Shown here: positions 16,365 to 25,124 of the stretch, one piece after another
Position numbering within the stretch: the stretch's first letter is position 1
How the letters are laid out: every line of letters begins with the position of its first letter
From: JAKAWQ01 sp963745975
GTDB taxonomy: Bacteria; Pseudomonadota; Alphaproteobacteria; Acetobacterales; Acetobacteraceae
Assembly (NCBI GenBank): GCA_963745975.1
Contig: CAVUZJ010000009.1
Span: 1,302,001-1,366,000 of the forward strand
Direction of reading: 5' to 3'
DNA: 64,000 bases
Position numbers and translations under genes: made by a program
The notes under the pieces: model-generated
The model's input: only the letters and a program-made list of their open reading frames with translations
Told to the model about the DNA's origin: nothing
The model's database searches: none

Positions 16365-18137
16365 GTGGAGGGAGCCACGCAGCCCGCAAGCAAGGGCCCG
16401 ATCCGGGATCCGTTCCCGGGCGGCGCCGACGATAGGGCGCACGTGCGCCGGCTCCGCGGAGCCGCCGCCGCCCTCGTGCTGCTCGCCCTCTTCGTCGCGG
16501 TTCCCCTGATATCGCGGGGCTACCTGCTGCAATTCGCGACCGACATCCTGACCGCCGTGGTCCTGGCCTACGGATGGAACCTGATCAGCGGCTTCACCGG
16601 CTATCTTTCTTTCGGGCAGGTCTCGTTCTTCGGCCTCGGCGCGTACGCGACCGCGCTGATGGTGATGCGCGCGCACGTGCCGTGGTATTTCGCGGCACCC
16701 TTGAGCGGCCTGGTCGGCGCCGCGGTCGCGCTCGTGCTCGGCCCGATCATGCTGCGCCTGCGCGGGATTCTCTTCGCGCTCGGCATGCTCGGCCTGGCAC
16801 GGATCCTGGAAGTGGTCTTCAACAACTGGCACTACGCCGGCGGCTCGGTCGGGCTCTCGCTCCCCGCCGAGCTGACGCCCGTCGCCGTCTATATCGGGAT
16901 GGGGCTGCTCGCCCTGCTCGGTTTCGGGCTCAGCGCCTTCTTCGTGCGCTCCGGCTTCGGGCTCGACGTGATGAGCCTGAACGAGGACGAGGAGGCGGCG
17001 GCCGCGCTCGGCGTGCCGACGACGCGGGTGAAGGTGATCGCCTTCATGCTGAGCGCGCTATTGCCGGCGATCGCCGGCGGCCTCGTCGCCTGGAACCGCA
17101 GCTACATCGATCCCACCAGCGGCTTCGACCCGACGGTCGATCTGCAGACCGTGGTCGCGGTGATGTTCGGCGGCATCGGCACCCTCTGGGGGCCGTTCCT
17201 CGGCGCCGCGGTGCTGATGATCGTGGGCGAGGAGTTCCTCATCTATTTTCCGAATCTCGAGCTTGCGCTCTACGGAATCGTCATCATCGCGACCGTGCTC
17301 GCCTTCCCGGGCGGCCTCGTGGGGCTGGCCAACCGCCTGGGCCTGCTCCGCCGGCCGATCGTTCTCTCGCCGAAATCTCTCACCGCGGCGCCGCCCGAGC
17401 CCAGGCCACGGGAATATACCGGCCCGGTGCTCGAGGTGCGCGATCTCACGGTGCGCTTCGGCGGCCTCACCGCGCTCGATCATGTCTCGCTCAGCGTCCG
17501 AAGCGGGGAGACGCTCTGCATCATCGGCGCCAACGGCGCCGGCAAGACGACGCTCTTCAACGCGATCACCGGCTCCGTCAAGCCGACGAGCGGGGAAATC
17601 CTCTATCTCGGCGAGCCGATCAGCCGCGTCCCCACTTATTTGCGCGCGCAGCGCGGGATGGCGCGCAGCTTCCAGATCCCCCGCCTGCTCCCCTCGCTCA
17701 CGGTCTGGGAGAACGTGGTGCTCGCGAGCCGCCATGGGCGGCAGTCGCATCGCGCGGCGGAGCACGCGGCCTGGGTGCTCGAGACGATCGGGCTCGCTCC
17801 GATGTGGCGCGATCCGGCGAGCCGCCTCACGCCCGGCTACCAGCGCGAGCTCGAGTTCGCACGCGTGCTCGCACTTTCTCCCGAGCTGGTCCTGCTCGAC
17901 GAGGTGATGGCCGGCATGACGCGCGACGAGCAGGAGGCGGTGCGCAGCGTCATTCGCCGGCTGCCCGAGTTCGGCGTCGCCGCGGTCGCCTGCGTCGAGC
18001 ACGTCATCGCCGCCGTCGCCGATCTCTGCGACCGCATGGTGGTGCTCGATTTCGGCCGCAAGATCGCCGAGGACACACCGGCCAACGTGCTCAAGGATCC
18101 GGCCGTGGTGCGCGCCTATCTCGGCGAGCCGCTGTGA
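16365..18137 (+). CDS. Fused branched-chain-type permease and ATPase (LivM-LivG)
   Basis: This 590-residue fusion joins two normally separate subunits. Residues about 25-330 are a LivM-type permease, with NLISGFTGYLSFGQVSFFGLGAY and MFGGIGTLWGPFLGAAVLM. After a short linker, about 348-590 is a LivG-type ATPase, with Walker A GANGAGKTTLF (about 388) and Walker B LVLLDEVMAGM (about 508). The ABC signature is divergent, LTPGYQRELEFARVLA in place of the usual LSxGQ form, and DEVMAGM replaces DEPxAGL. Start is GTG at 16365. Such fusions are known in the family; here the fused gene replaces livM and livG. Confidence 0.9.
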   Translation: MEGATQPASKGPIRDPFPGGADDRAHVRRLRGAAAALVLLALFVAVPLISRGYLLQFATDILTAVVLAYGWNLISGFTGYLSFGQVSFFGLGAYATALMVMRAHVPWYFAAPLSGLVGAAVALVLGPIMLRLRGILFALGMLGLARILEVVFNNWHYAGGSVGLSLPAELTPVAVYIGMGLLALLGFGLSAFFVRSGFGLDVMSLNEDEEAAAALGVPTTRVKVIAFMLSALLPAIAGGLVAWNRSYIDPTSGFDPTVDLQTVVAVMFGGIGTLWGPFLGAAVLMIVGEEFLIYFPNLELALYGIVIIATVLAFPGGLVGLANRLGLLRRPIVLSPKSLTAAPPEPRPREYTGPVLEVRDLTVRFGGLTALDHVSLSVRSGETLCIIGANGAGKTTLFNAITGSVKPTSGEILYLGEPISRVPTYLRAQRGMARSFQIPRLLPSLTVWENVVLASRHGRQSHRAAEHAAWVLETIGLAPMWRDPASRLTPGYQRELEFARVLALSPELVLLDEVMAGMTRDEQEAVRSVIRRLPEFGVAAVACVEHVIAAVADLCDRMVVLDFGRKIAEDTPANVLKDPAVVRAYLGEPL

Positions 18138-18868
18138 ACGACGCTTCCGTCGCCTCCGACGCCCCGGCGCTCGCGCTCGAGAACATCGTCGCCGGCATCG
18201 GCCCGCTCACCATCCTCGACGGCGTCACGCTCGAGCTCCGCCAGCGCGAGGTCGTCGCGGTGCTCGGGGCGAACGGGGCGGGCAAGACCACGCTGCTCCG
18301 TACGATCGCCGGCCTCCTCGCGCCGCGCAGCGGACGCATCAGCCTTTTCGGCGAACCGATCGAGGGAAGGCCCGCCCACCTCATCACGCGCGCCGGCATC
18401 GGCCACGTGCCGAGCGGGCGGGAGCTGTTCCCCCGGCTCTCGGTCGCCGATCATTTCGAGCTCGGCGGCCGCCTCTCGCCGCCCGGCCGCCGGAGCGAGC
18501 TTCGCGCGCGCATCCTCGCCATGTTCCCCGTCCTCGGCCAGCGGCTCGGGCAGCGCGCCGGCACGCTCTCCGGAGGCGAGCAGCAGATGCTGGCGATCGC
18601 GCGCGCCCTGATGACCGATCCCCGCATCCTCCTCCTCGACGAGCCTTCCACCGGGCTCGCGCCGAAGATCGTGCTCTCGGTCTTCCAGACCTTCCCCATG
18701 CTGCGCGAGCAAGGGGTGAGCGTGTTGGTCGCGGAACAGAGCCTGACGCTCGGCCTCAGCGCCGCCGACCGCGCCTATGTCATCGACCAGGGCCGGATCG
18801 TTCTCTCCGGCAACGCCCGCGACCTCGCCACCGATCATCGGGTGGTGGACACCTATCTCGGTCGCTAA
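18134..18868 (+). CDS. livF: Branched-chain-type ABC transporter ATPase (LivF family)
   Basis: This 244-residue ATPase carries Walker A GANGAGKTTLLRTIAG (about 45), signature LSGGEQQMLAIARALM (about 140), Walker B ILLLDEPSTGLAPK (about 163) and a switch His replaced by Gln in VAEQSL, all normal for LivF. Start is GTG overlapping the upstream stop. Unlike its LivG-type partner it has a consensus signature, so one composite site of the heterodimer may be catalytically stronger. Confidence 0.92.
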   Translation: MNDASVASDAPALALENIVAGIGPLTILDGVTLELRQREVVAVLGANGAGKTTLLRTIAGLLAPRSGRISLFGEPIEGRPAHLITRAGIGHVPSGRELFPRLSVADHFELGGRLSPPGRRSELRARILAMFPVLGQRLGQRAGTLSGGEQQMLAIARALMTDPRILLLDEPSTGLAPKIVLSVFQTFPMLREQGVSVLVAEQSLTLGLSAADRAYVIDQGRIVLSGNARDLATDHRVVDTYLGR

Positions 18869-18943
18869 TTCCTTACTCTTGTGGCACGAGACCGCGGAAT
18901 CCCCGATGATGGCGGCGTCACGTCATAAAAAGGGGAGATCCGC

Positions 18944-19753
18944 ATGCCCACCGCCCGCCTCGGCCTCGCCCTGATCCTGGCCGCAACGCTTTCCCCCCTG
19001 GTTGCCCGCGCCGCGTCACCCTCCTTCGTCCACGGCGGCCAGGTGACCATGTGCACCGATCCCACCTACCCGCCGATGGAGATGTTCGCCAAGCCGGGCG
19101 ACAAGAGCCCGGTCGGCTACGACATCGACCTCGCGCACCGGCTCGCCGCAACCTGGGGTGCCAAGCTCACCGTCCAGCCGATGGACTTCACGGGCCTGCT
19201 GCCCGGGCTCGGCAGCCATCGCTGCGACTTCATCCTGAGCGGCATGTTCGTCACACCGGCGCGCACGAAAGTGTTCGACGCCGTGCCCTATCTGCGCTCG
19301 GCGATGGTGCTGCTGGTGCGCGCGGACAACAATTCCGTGCACAGCCCCGACGACCTCGCCGGCAAGGTGCTCGTCGTGCAGTCCGGCACCGTCTATGAAA
19401 TCCGCGCGCACGCGCTCGCCGCCCAATTCGCGAAGGAGGGCAAGCAAGCGCTGACCATCCAGGCCTACCCGAAAGGCACCGACGTCGCCGAGCAGCTCCT
19501 CACCGGGCGCGCCGCCGCTGGCTTCACCCAGGACACCGAGGCCGCGTTCCGCGCCGTCGCCGATCCCGGAAAATTCAAGGTCGCCTACGTCTATCCGCCG
19601 ACCAATTCCTTCGGCCTCTACTTCAACAAGAACCCGGCCGACGTCACGCTGATCACCGCCGAGATCACCGAGCTCCGCAAGGACGGCCTGATCCGCCAAC
19701 TCGCCACGCAATGGCATCTGCCGGAGGCCGACGCGCCGGCCCCGCTCCCCTAG
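18944..19753 (+). CDS. Amino-acid ABC transporter substrate-binding protein (SBP_bac_3)
   Basis: This 269-residue periplasmic protein has a Sec signal peptide (about 1-24, cut after ARA). It has the cluster-3 binding fold: MCTDPTYPPMEMF, GYDIDLAHRLA, QPMDFTGLLPGLGSHRCDFIL, and the lobe-2 QDTEAAFR. The family binds polar amino acids or opine-like compounds. The last codons are formed by the edge of repeat copy 2, whose CTAG supplies the TAG stop. The permease follows after the repeat; no ATPase gene is nearby. Confidence 0.88.
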   Translation: MPTARLGLALILAATLSPLVARAASPSFVHGGQVTMCTDPTYPPMEMFAKPGDKSPVGYDIDLAHRLAATWGAKLTVQPMDFTGLLPGLGSHRCDFILSGMFVTPARTKVFDAVPYLRSAMVLLVRADNNSVHSPDDLAGKVLVVQSGTVYEIRAHALAAQFAKEGKQALTIQAYPKGTDVAEQLLTGRAAAGFTQDTEAAFRAVADPGKFKVAYVYPPTNSFGLYFNKNPADVTLITAEITELRKDGLIRQLATQWHLPEADAPAPLP

Positions 19754-19855
19754 AGCGGGATGGGATCGCTCGCGCTCACCCATCCCGCTCTAGGTCATTG
19801 TTTTGTCGCGTGATTCAGACCTACGGCGATTCCGCCTTCGGTCATCACGCTCTAG
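19750..19855. repeat. Two-hairpin dispersed repeat, copy 2
   Basis: This is the cleanest copy. The left hairpin has perfect 15-bp arms, CTAGAGCGGGATGGG (19750-19764) and its complement (19779-19793). After the linker TCATTGTTTTGTC, the right hairpin is closed by GCGTGAT / ATCACGC with inner pairs GACC / GGTC and GGCG / CGCC. It lies between the SBP gene and its permease gene, overlaps the SBP stop codon, and ends in CTCTAG 18 nt before the permease start. Confidence 0.9.
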
Positions 19856-19873
19856 CCCCGCCGGGCAGCCCGG

Positions 19874-20575
19874 ATGAGCTTCGATGCGCACGTCTTCTGG
19901 GCTGCCCTTTTCTCCTGGCCCATCTTCGACGGCGCGCTGATCTCGCTCGCCCTCACCATCGCGTCCCACGCTGTCGGAATCGTGCTCGGCCTATTCCTCG
20001 CGCTCATCGGCGCGGCACGCGCGCGCCCGCTCCGCGTCTTCGCAAAGATCTATATCTGGCTCTTCCGCGGCGCGCCGACCCTGCTTCAGCTCCTCTTCGT
20101 CTGGAACGCCCTGCCGCAGCTCCTGCCCGTCTTCCGCCAGCACTGGTTCACGCCCTTCCTCGCCGCCTGGGTCGCGCTCAGCCTCAACGAGGCCGCCTAC
20201 CAGGCCGAAATCAGCCGCGCCGCCCTCGCCTCCGTCCCGCGCGAACAACGCGACGCCGGCTTCGCCCTCGGGTTGTCGCGCGCCCAATGCTTCCGCCTCG
20301 TCCTGCTGCCGCAGGCGATCCGCGTCGCCATCCCACCCACCGCCAACGAATTCATCACCCTGCTCAAGGTGACCTCGCTCGCCTCGGTGATCAGCCTCCA
20401 GGAACTGCTCGCCGTCACCACACGGGAAATCTCGGTGACCTTCCGCTTCACCGAACTCTACACCGTGGCACTCATCTACTACCTCGCGATCGTCTCGGCG
20501 CTGATGGTCGGCCAAAGCCGGCTCGAACACCACTTCGGCGCCGGCCAGGCAACGACCCGCCACACGCACGGATAA
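19874..20575 (+). CDS. Amino-acid ABC transporter permease (HisM/GlnP family)
   Basis: This 233-residue membrane protein has four to five spans. The coupling (EAA) loop reads EAAYQAEISRAALASVPREQ, followed by DAGFALGLSRAQCFRLVLLPQAIR. The N-terminal LTIASHAVGIVLGLFLALIG and YIWLFRGAPTLLQLLFVW segments are typical of HisM/GlnP permeases. It is the likely partner of the binding protein at 18944. A single permease could form a homodimer; the ATPase must be encoded elsewhere. Confidence 0.9.
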   Translation: MSFDAHVFWAALFSWPIFDGALISLALTIASHAVGIVLGLFLALIGAARARPLRVFAKIYIWLFRGAPTLLQLLFVWNALPQLLPVFRQHWFTPFLAAWVALSLNEAAYQAEISRAALASVPREQRDAGFALGLSRAQCFRLVLLPQAIRVAIPPTANEFITLLKVTSLASVISLQELLAVTTREISVTFRFTELYTVALIYYLAIVSALMVGQSRLEHHFGAGQATTRHTHG

Positions 20576-20577
20576 GA

Positions 20578-20773
20578 CCAAGGGGACGCTGTCCCCTTGG
20601 AACCCCTGCCAGGGTCTGGGACCCTGGACCCCGTTCGCTTGGCAGGCGCTGAGAGCGGTTTGGGTGTTTGCGCGACGCGCAAACACCCAAACCGCTCTCA
20701 GCGCCTGCCAAAACGAATGGGTTCCAAGGGCTCAGCCCTTGGCGGGGGGTCCAGGGGGGCAGAGCCCCCCTGG
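20578..20773. repeat. Hairpin cluster A, with a 36-bp-arm giant hairpin
   Basis: Several palindromes fill the gap between the permease and the convergent ftsK. They are CCAAGGGGAC-G-CTGTCCCCTTGG, CCAGGGTCTGGGACCCTGG, then a giant hairpin with perfect 36-bp arms (20639-20674 and 20676-20711, one-base loop). CCAAGGGCTCAGCCCTTGG and CCAGGGGGGCAGAGCCCCCCTGG follow. It can act as a bidirectional terminator for the two convergent genes, though there are no T-runs. The cluster is related to those at 32894 and 52878. Confidence 0.88.
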
Positions 20774-20775
20774 CC

Positions 20776-23136
20776 TTACGCGTCGGCGCGGCCGTTGAGC
20801 AGCACCTCGCGTTTGCCGACGTGGTTGGCCGGTCCGACGACGCCGTCTTTTTCCATTTGTTCGATCAGGCGGGCGGCGCGGTTGTAGCCGATTTGCAGGT
20901 GGCGTTGGATGAAGGAGGTTGATGCCTTGCCTTCGCGCGCGACGAGCGAGACGGCCTGTTCGTAGAGGCCGCGTTCGCCGTCGGGGCCGCTATCGGTGAG
21001 GCCGGGGATGAGTGGGGAATCGTCGTCGTCCGCTTCGGTGATTTCCTCGATGTAGGCGGGCTCGCCTTGTTCGCGGAGGTATTCGACGACGGCCTCCACT
21101 TCGGCGTCCGAGACGAAGGGGCCGTGGACGCGGGTGATGCGCCCGCCGCCCATCATGTAGAGCATGTCGCCCTGGCCGAGCAGTTGTTCGCTCCCTTGTT
21201 CGCCGAGGATGGTGCGCGAGTCGAATTTGCTGATCACCTGGAAGCTGATGCGGGTCGGGAAGTTGGCTTTGATGGTGCCGGTGATGACGTCCACCGAGGG
21301 TCGTTGCGTTGCCATGATGACGTGGATGCCGGCGGCGCGGGCCATCTGGGCGAGGCGTTGGACGGCTGCCTCGATATCCTTGCCGGCGACCATCATGAGG
21401 TCGGCCATTTCGTCGATCACGACGACGATGAAGGGCAGCGGCTCGAGGACGAGCGGCTGCTCCTCGAACATCGGCCGGCCGGTTTCGGCGTCGAATCCGG
21501 TTTGGACGCGGCGCGTGACCACTTCGCCCTTGGCGTGCGCGGCGGCGACGCGTTCGTTGTAGCCGCCGATATTGCGCACGCCGAGCTGGCTCATCGAGCG
21601 GTAGCGGCGCTCCATTTCGCGCACGGTCCATTTGAGCGCGGTGACGGCCTTCGCGGGCTCGGTGACGACGGGAGCCATCAGGTGGGGGATGCCCTCGTAG
21701 ACCGAGAGTTCGAGCATCTTGGGGTCGATCAGGATCATCCGGCAGTGTTCGGGCGGCATGCGGTAGAGCAGCGAGAGGATCATCGCGTTGACGCCGACCG
21801 ACTTGCCGGAGCCGGTGGTGCCGGCGATCAGGAGGTGTGGCATGCGGGCGAGGTCGGCGACCACGGGGGCGCCCGAGATATCCTTGCCGAGTGCCAGGGC
21901 GAGGCGCGCGGGGTGTTTGGCCCAATCGTCGGAGGCGAGCAGCTCGGAGAGGAAGACGGTTTCGCGCCGGCTGTTCGGCACTTCGATGCCGATCACGTTG
22001 CGCCCGGGCACGGTCGCGATACGCACGGCGGTGACGGAGAGGCTGCGCGCGATGTCGTCCGCGAGGCCGATCACGCGGGCGCTGCGGATGCCGGGCGCCG
22101 GCTCGAGCTCGTAGAGGGTGACGACCGGGCCGGGCCGGATCTCGACGATCGCGCCTTGCACGCCGTAGTCGCCGAGCACGGATTCGAGGAGGCGTGCGTT
22201 GCCTTGCAGCGATTCGACGGAGGGGCCGGTGGTGGCGCGCGCCGGCGCGGGCTTGAGCAGGGCGAGCGATGGGAAGCGGAATCCGTCGTCGAGCGGGAGG
22301 CTTTCCTGGCGCGGCGGCGGTGCCGCGCGGCGCGGGGCGACGCGGGGGCGCGGGGGTGCGGAGTTGAGGCGCGGCTCGCGGCGGAGAGGAAATTCTTCGC
22401 CCGAAGCGGCATCGACCTCGGCGAGGAGGTTTGCGATCGGCTCGGGCTCGGGCGCTTCGGCCGGGCGGCGGGCCAGGCGGCGGGCGAGCGCGACGACGCG
22501 CCAGCCGTGGCGGGCGGAGACGCGTGCGGCGCCGGCGGCGCCGCGGCCGGCGGCCTGCCATTCCCCGTTCGAGAGCCCGAGCGCGAGCCAGCCCGCGCTT
22601 GCGGCGAGCGCGGCCAGCATCACCCAGCCGAGGAGGAGGCCGAGCGGTCCGAGCAGCCCTTGTCCGGCCGCGAGCACGCTCCCGCCGATCAGTTGGCCGA
22701 TGGCGCCGCCGGGGCCGGCGGCGACCGGCCAGGCGAGCGGGCCGGCCTGGATCGTGATTGCGCCGAGCACCGCGGCGACGGCGGGCATGGCGACGGCGAC
22801 GCCGATGATCCGAAGGCTCGGCCGGGCGAGGCCGAGCCGCGAGCCGACCTGCCAGGCCCAGGCGAGCATGGCGAGCCCCGGCAGGGCGGCGGCCAGGCCG
22901 AAGCCCTGAAGCAGCAGGTCCGCGGCCCAGGCGCCGACGGGACCTGCGAGGTTGTGCGGCGCGGCGCCGCTTGCCGTGTCGAGCGAAGGGTCGCGCGGGT
23001 CGTAGGAGAGGAGGGCGAGGAGGAGGGCGATGGCCGCGAGCCCGAGCGCCAGGCCGCCCAGTTCGGTGAGGCGGCGGCGGATCAGCGCCTTGATCGCAGG
23101 CGAAGCCAGGCTCTGCATCGACTGGGCGGCGGCCAT
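20776..23136 (-). CDS. ftsK: DNA translocase FtsK
   Basis: This 786-residue protein coordinates chromosome segregation with division at the septum. Its N-terminal domain has four spans (within about 20-185), and a short linker follows (about 200-300), Pro/Arg-rich and much shorter than in E. coli. The RecA-like motor has Walker A IAGTTGSGKSVGVN and Walker B FIVVVIDEMADLMM. The C-terminal winged-helix gamma domain reads SFIQRHLQIGYNRAARLIEQME ... GVVGPANHVGKREVL and recognises KOPS. ATG at 23136 has GAGGGGA upstream; in-frame starts at 23166 and 23196 would add 10-20 residues. It is divergent from ubiH across a gap of at most 86 bp. Confidence 0.93.
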   Translation of the reverse strand: MAAAQSMQSLASPAIKALIRRRLTELGGLALGLAAIALLLALLSYDPRDPSLDTASGAAPHNLAGPVGAWAADLLLQGFGLAAALPGLAMLAWAWQVGSRLGLARPSLRIIGVAVAMPAVAAVLGAITIQAGPLAWPVAAGPGGAIGQLIGGSVLAAGQGLLGPLGLLLGWVMLAALAASAGWLALGLSNGEWQAAGRGAAGAARVSARHGWRVVALARRLARRPAEAPEPEPIANLLAEVDAASGEEFPLRREPRLNSAPPRPRVAPRRAAPPPRQESLPLDDGFRFPSLALLKPAPARATTGPSVESLQGNARLLESVLGDYGVQGAIVEIRPGPVVTLYELEPAPGIRSARVIGLADDIARSLSVTAVRIATVPGRNVIGIEVPNSRRETVFLSELLASDDWAKHPARLALALGKDISGAPVVADLARMPHLLIAGTTGSGKSVGVNAMILSLLYRMPPEHCRMILIDPKMLELSVYEGIPHLMAPVVTEPAKAVTALKWTVREMERRYRSMSQLGVRNIGGYNERVAAAHAKGEVVTRRVQTGFDAETGRPMFEEQPLVLEPLPFIVVVIDEMADLMMVAGKDIEAAVQRLAQMARAAGIHVIMATQRPSVDVITGTIKANFPTRISFQVISKFDSRTILGEQGSEQLLGQGDMLYMMGGGRITRVHGPFVSDAEVEAVVEYLREQGEPAYIEEITEADDDDSPLIPGLTDSGPDGERGLYEQAVSLVAREGKASTSFIQRHLQIGYNRAARLIEQMEKDGVVGPANHVGKREVLLNGRADA

Positions 23137-23222
23137 GCGCGAACCGGGTCCCCTCACTGCGTTCATTCGGCATCTTAGCGTATAACCTCGAACCATCTGA
23201 CGGAAAAAGGTACGGGCGCGGC

Positions 23223-24425
23223 ATGGGAACGCGGATCGCGGTCGAGGCGGCGGTGGTGGGCGCGGGTCCGGTGGGGGGTACGCTCGCCTGCCGGCTGGCC
23301 GCCGCCGGGATCGCCACGGCGGTGATCGACCGGGCGCCGCTGCCGCCGATGGAGCATCCGGCGTTCGACGGCCGCGCCTACGCGATCGCGGCCGGCTCGC
23401 GTCCGCTGCTCGAGGCGGGCGGGGTTTGGGAGAAGCTCCCGTTCCCGGCCTCGCCGATCCTCGGCATCCGGGTGACGGACGGGCGGCTGGGCCGCCCGGC
23501 GTCGCGGCTTCGGCTGGGGTTCGACGCGAGCGAGGCGCCTTTCGGCTGGATGGTCGAGGCGCGCAGCCTGCGCATGGCGCTCAACGCGCGGTTTGCGGAA
23601 CTCGAGGCGCTTTCGGTGTTCGCGCCCGCCGAGGCGCGGGTCGAGCGGGGGCCAGAGGGGGCGCTGCTCGTGCTCGCCGATGGCCGGGAGATCGCGGCAC
23701 GGCTGGTGGTCGCGGCCGAGGGGCGGACGAGCCCGCTCGCCCGCGCGGCGCGCATCCCGTTCACGCGCTTCTCCTATGGCCAGATCGGGATCGTGACCGC
23801 GATCGCGCATGAGCGCCCGCACGGCAACGTGGCGCTCGAGCATTTCCTGCCGGCCGGCCCTTTCGCGCAGCTCCCGATGAGTGCGACCGAGGAGGCCGAG
23901 CATGTCTCGGCGATCGTCTGGACCGAGGGGGCGCGGCTCGGCGAGAGGCTCTTCGCGCTCGACGACGCGCGGTTCGGATGGGAGATCGCGCGGCGTCTCG
24001 GCGGGCATCTGGGCGGGCTCCGGCCGCTCGGGAGGCGCTTTCGTTATCCGCTGGGGGCGGCGTACGCGCATCGGTACGTCGATGTGCGGCTGGCGCTGGC
24101 GGGGGACGCGGCGCACGGCATCCACCCGATCGCGGGCCAGGGCCTCAATCTCGGCTTCCGCGACGCGATCGCGCTCGGTTCACTTATCGAGGAGGCGGTG
24201 GCGGAGGGTGGGGATCCCGGGGCGGAAGCAGTGCTCCGGCGCTACCAGCGGCAGCGGCGGGGCGACAATCTCCTCATGCTCGCGGCGACGGACGGGCTCG
24301 AGCGGCTCTTCAGCAACGATATTCCCCCGCTCCGGCTGGCGCGCGACCTCGGGATCGCCGCGGTCGATCGGCTGCCGCCGTTGAAGAGGCTTTTCATCCG
24401 GCAGGCGACGGGGCGGGCTGCCTGA
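23223..24425 (+). CDS. ubiH: UbiH/UbiF/COQ6-family FAD-dependent hydroxylase
   Basis: This 400-residue flavoprotein monooxygenase would hydroxylate an aromatic-ring intermediate of ubiquinone. The Rossmann FAD motif is AAVVGAGPVGGTLACRLAA (about 9-27). The DG motif region and the second FAD motif LALAGDAAHGIHPIAGQGLN (about 293-312) match the UbiH/COQ6 signature. A single gene often covers more than one ring position in alphaproteobacteria, so the exact carbon is uncertain. Its last 32 bp overlap the convergent SDR gene. Confidence 0.88.
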   Translation: MGTRIAVEAAVVGAGPVGGTLACRLAAAGIATAVIDRAPLPPMEHPAFDGRAYAIAAGSRPLLEAGGVWEKLPFPASPILGIRVTDGRLGRPASRLRLGFDASEAPFGWMVEARSLRMALNARFAELEALSVFAPAEARVERGPEGALLVLADGREIAARLVVAAEGRTSPLARAARIPFTRFSYGQIGIVTAIAHERPHGNVALEHFLPAGPFAQLPMSATEEAEHVSAIVWTEGARLGERLFALDDARFGWEIARRLGGHLGGLRPLGRRFRYPLGAAYAHRYVDVRLALAGDAAHGIHPIAGQGLNLGFRDAIALGSLIEEAVAEGGDPGAEAVLRRYQRQRRGDNLLMLAATDGLERLFSNDIPPLRLARDLGIAAVDRLPPLKRLFIRQATGRAA

Positions 24426-25119
24426 CGAGTGCGCCGTGGCGCGTTTCCTCGGGCAGGCAGAGCGCGGCGAGCGCGGGCGCCGCGTCCTCGGGTGAGGGCA
24501 GGTTGCTCGGGTCCTCGGCGGGCATGGCGCGCAGGCGAAGCTTGGTCGCCATCGGGCCGGGATCGAAGAGGTTGACGCGGAGCTTCGTGTTGCGCGTCTC
24601 GTCCGCCCAGGCGAGTGCCAGATATTCCATGCCCGCCTTGCTCGCGCCGTAGAGGCCCCAGAAGGCGCGCGGCTCGCGGGCGCGGGAGTCGGTGACGAAG
24701 ACGGCGCGCCCGGTTGGGGCGGCGAGAAGGAGGGGGGCGGTGGTGCGGATCAGCCGCCAGGCGGCGGCGAGGTTCACCTCCATCACCTCCGCCCAGGCTT
24801 CGGGCAGGATGTGCCCCGCGGGGGTCAGCGGGCCGAGCACGGCGGCATTGGCGATCAGCGCGTCGAGCCGGCCGAAGCGCGCGGCGATGCTCGGCCCGAG
24901 CGTGTCGAGCGCGTCGCCGTTGCGGAGATCGAGCGGCACCAGGCTCGCCTGGCCGCCGACGGCGCGGATTGCATCGTCCGTCTCCTCGAGCCCGCCCACG
25001 GTGCGCGCGGTGATCACGAGGTCGGCGCCGAGCCGGGCGAGCGCCACGGCGGCGGCCGCGCCCAGCCCGCGGCTGGCGCCGGTGACCAGCGCCACGCTTC
25101 CTTCGAGCGGACGGTGCAA
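24394..25119 (-). CDS. SDR family oxidoreductase
   Basis: This is a 241-residue short-chain dehydrogenase. The nucleotide-binding motif is LVTGASRGLGAAAAVALARLG (about 11-31), with an Arg after the second strand (ITARTVGGL) suggesting NADP. The structural NANAVLG-like segment reads LIANAAVLGPL, with catalytic Ser in VTDSRAR and the YxxxK active site in YGASKAGMEYL (about 160). The substrate is unknown. It follows purF by 5 bp on the same strand and overlaps the 3' end of ubiH. Confidence 0.88.
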   Translation of the reverse strand: MHRPLEGSVALVTGASRGLGAAAAVALARLGADLVITARTVGGLEETDDAIRAVGGQASLVPLDLRNGDALDTLGPSIAARFGRLDALIANAAVLGPLTPAGHILPEAWAEVMEVNLAAAWRLIRTTAPLLLAAPTGRAVFVTDSRAREPRAFWGLYGASKAGMEYLALAWADETRNTKLRVNLFDPGPMATKLRLRAMPAEDPSNLPSPEDAAPALAALCLPEETRHGALVRQPAPSPAG

Positions 25120-25124
25120 GTTCT

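Noticed and set aside
14307..16832. 841-codon minus-strand open frame opposite the branched-chain-type transporter genes
   Set aside because: It has no recognisable domain and is His/Asp/Glu/Arg-rich; the plus-strand genes explain the region fully.
18882..18888. TGGCACG upstream of the binding protein at 18944, resembling a sigma-54 -24 element
   Set aside because: The -12 GC element is not at the required spacing (no GG-N10-GC), so it is probably chance.
19016..19783. Minus-strand frames beginning MGERERSHPALG or similar at the dispersed repeats
   Set aside because: They arise from the repeat sequence itself reading open on one strand; only the permease at 36306 continues from such a start into a real protein.
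21067..23178. 703-codon plus-strand open frame opposite ftsK
   Set aside because: Low-complexity Asp/Gly/Glu-rich product without domain; FtsK is intact on the other strand.
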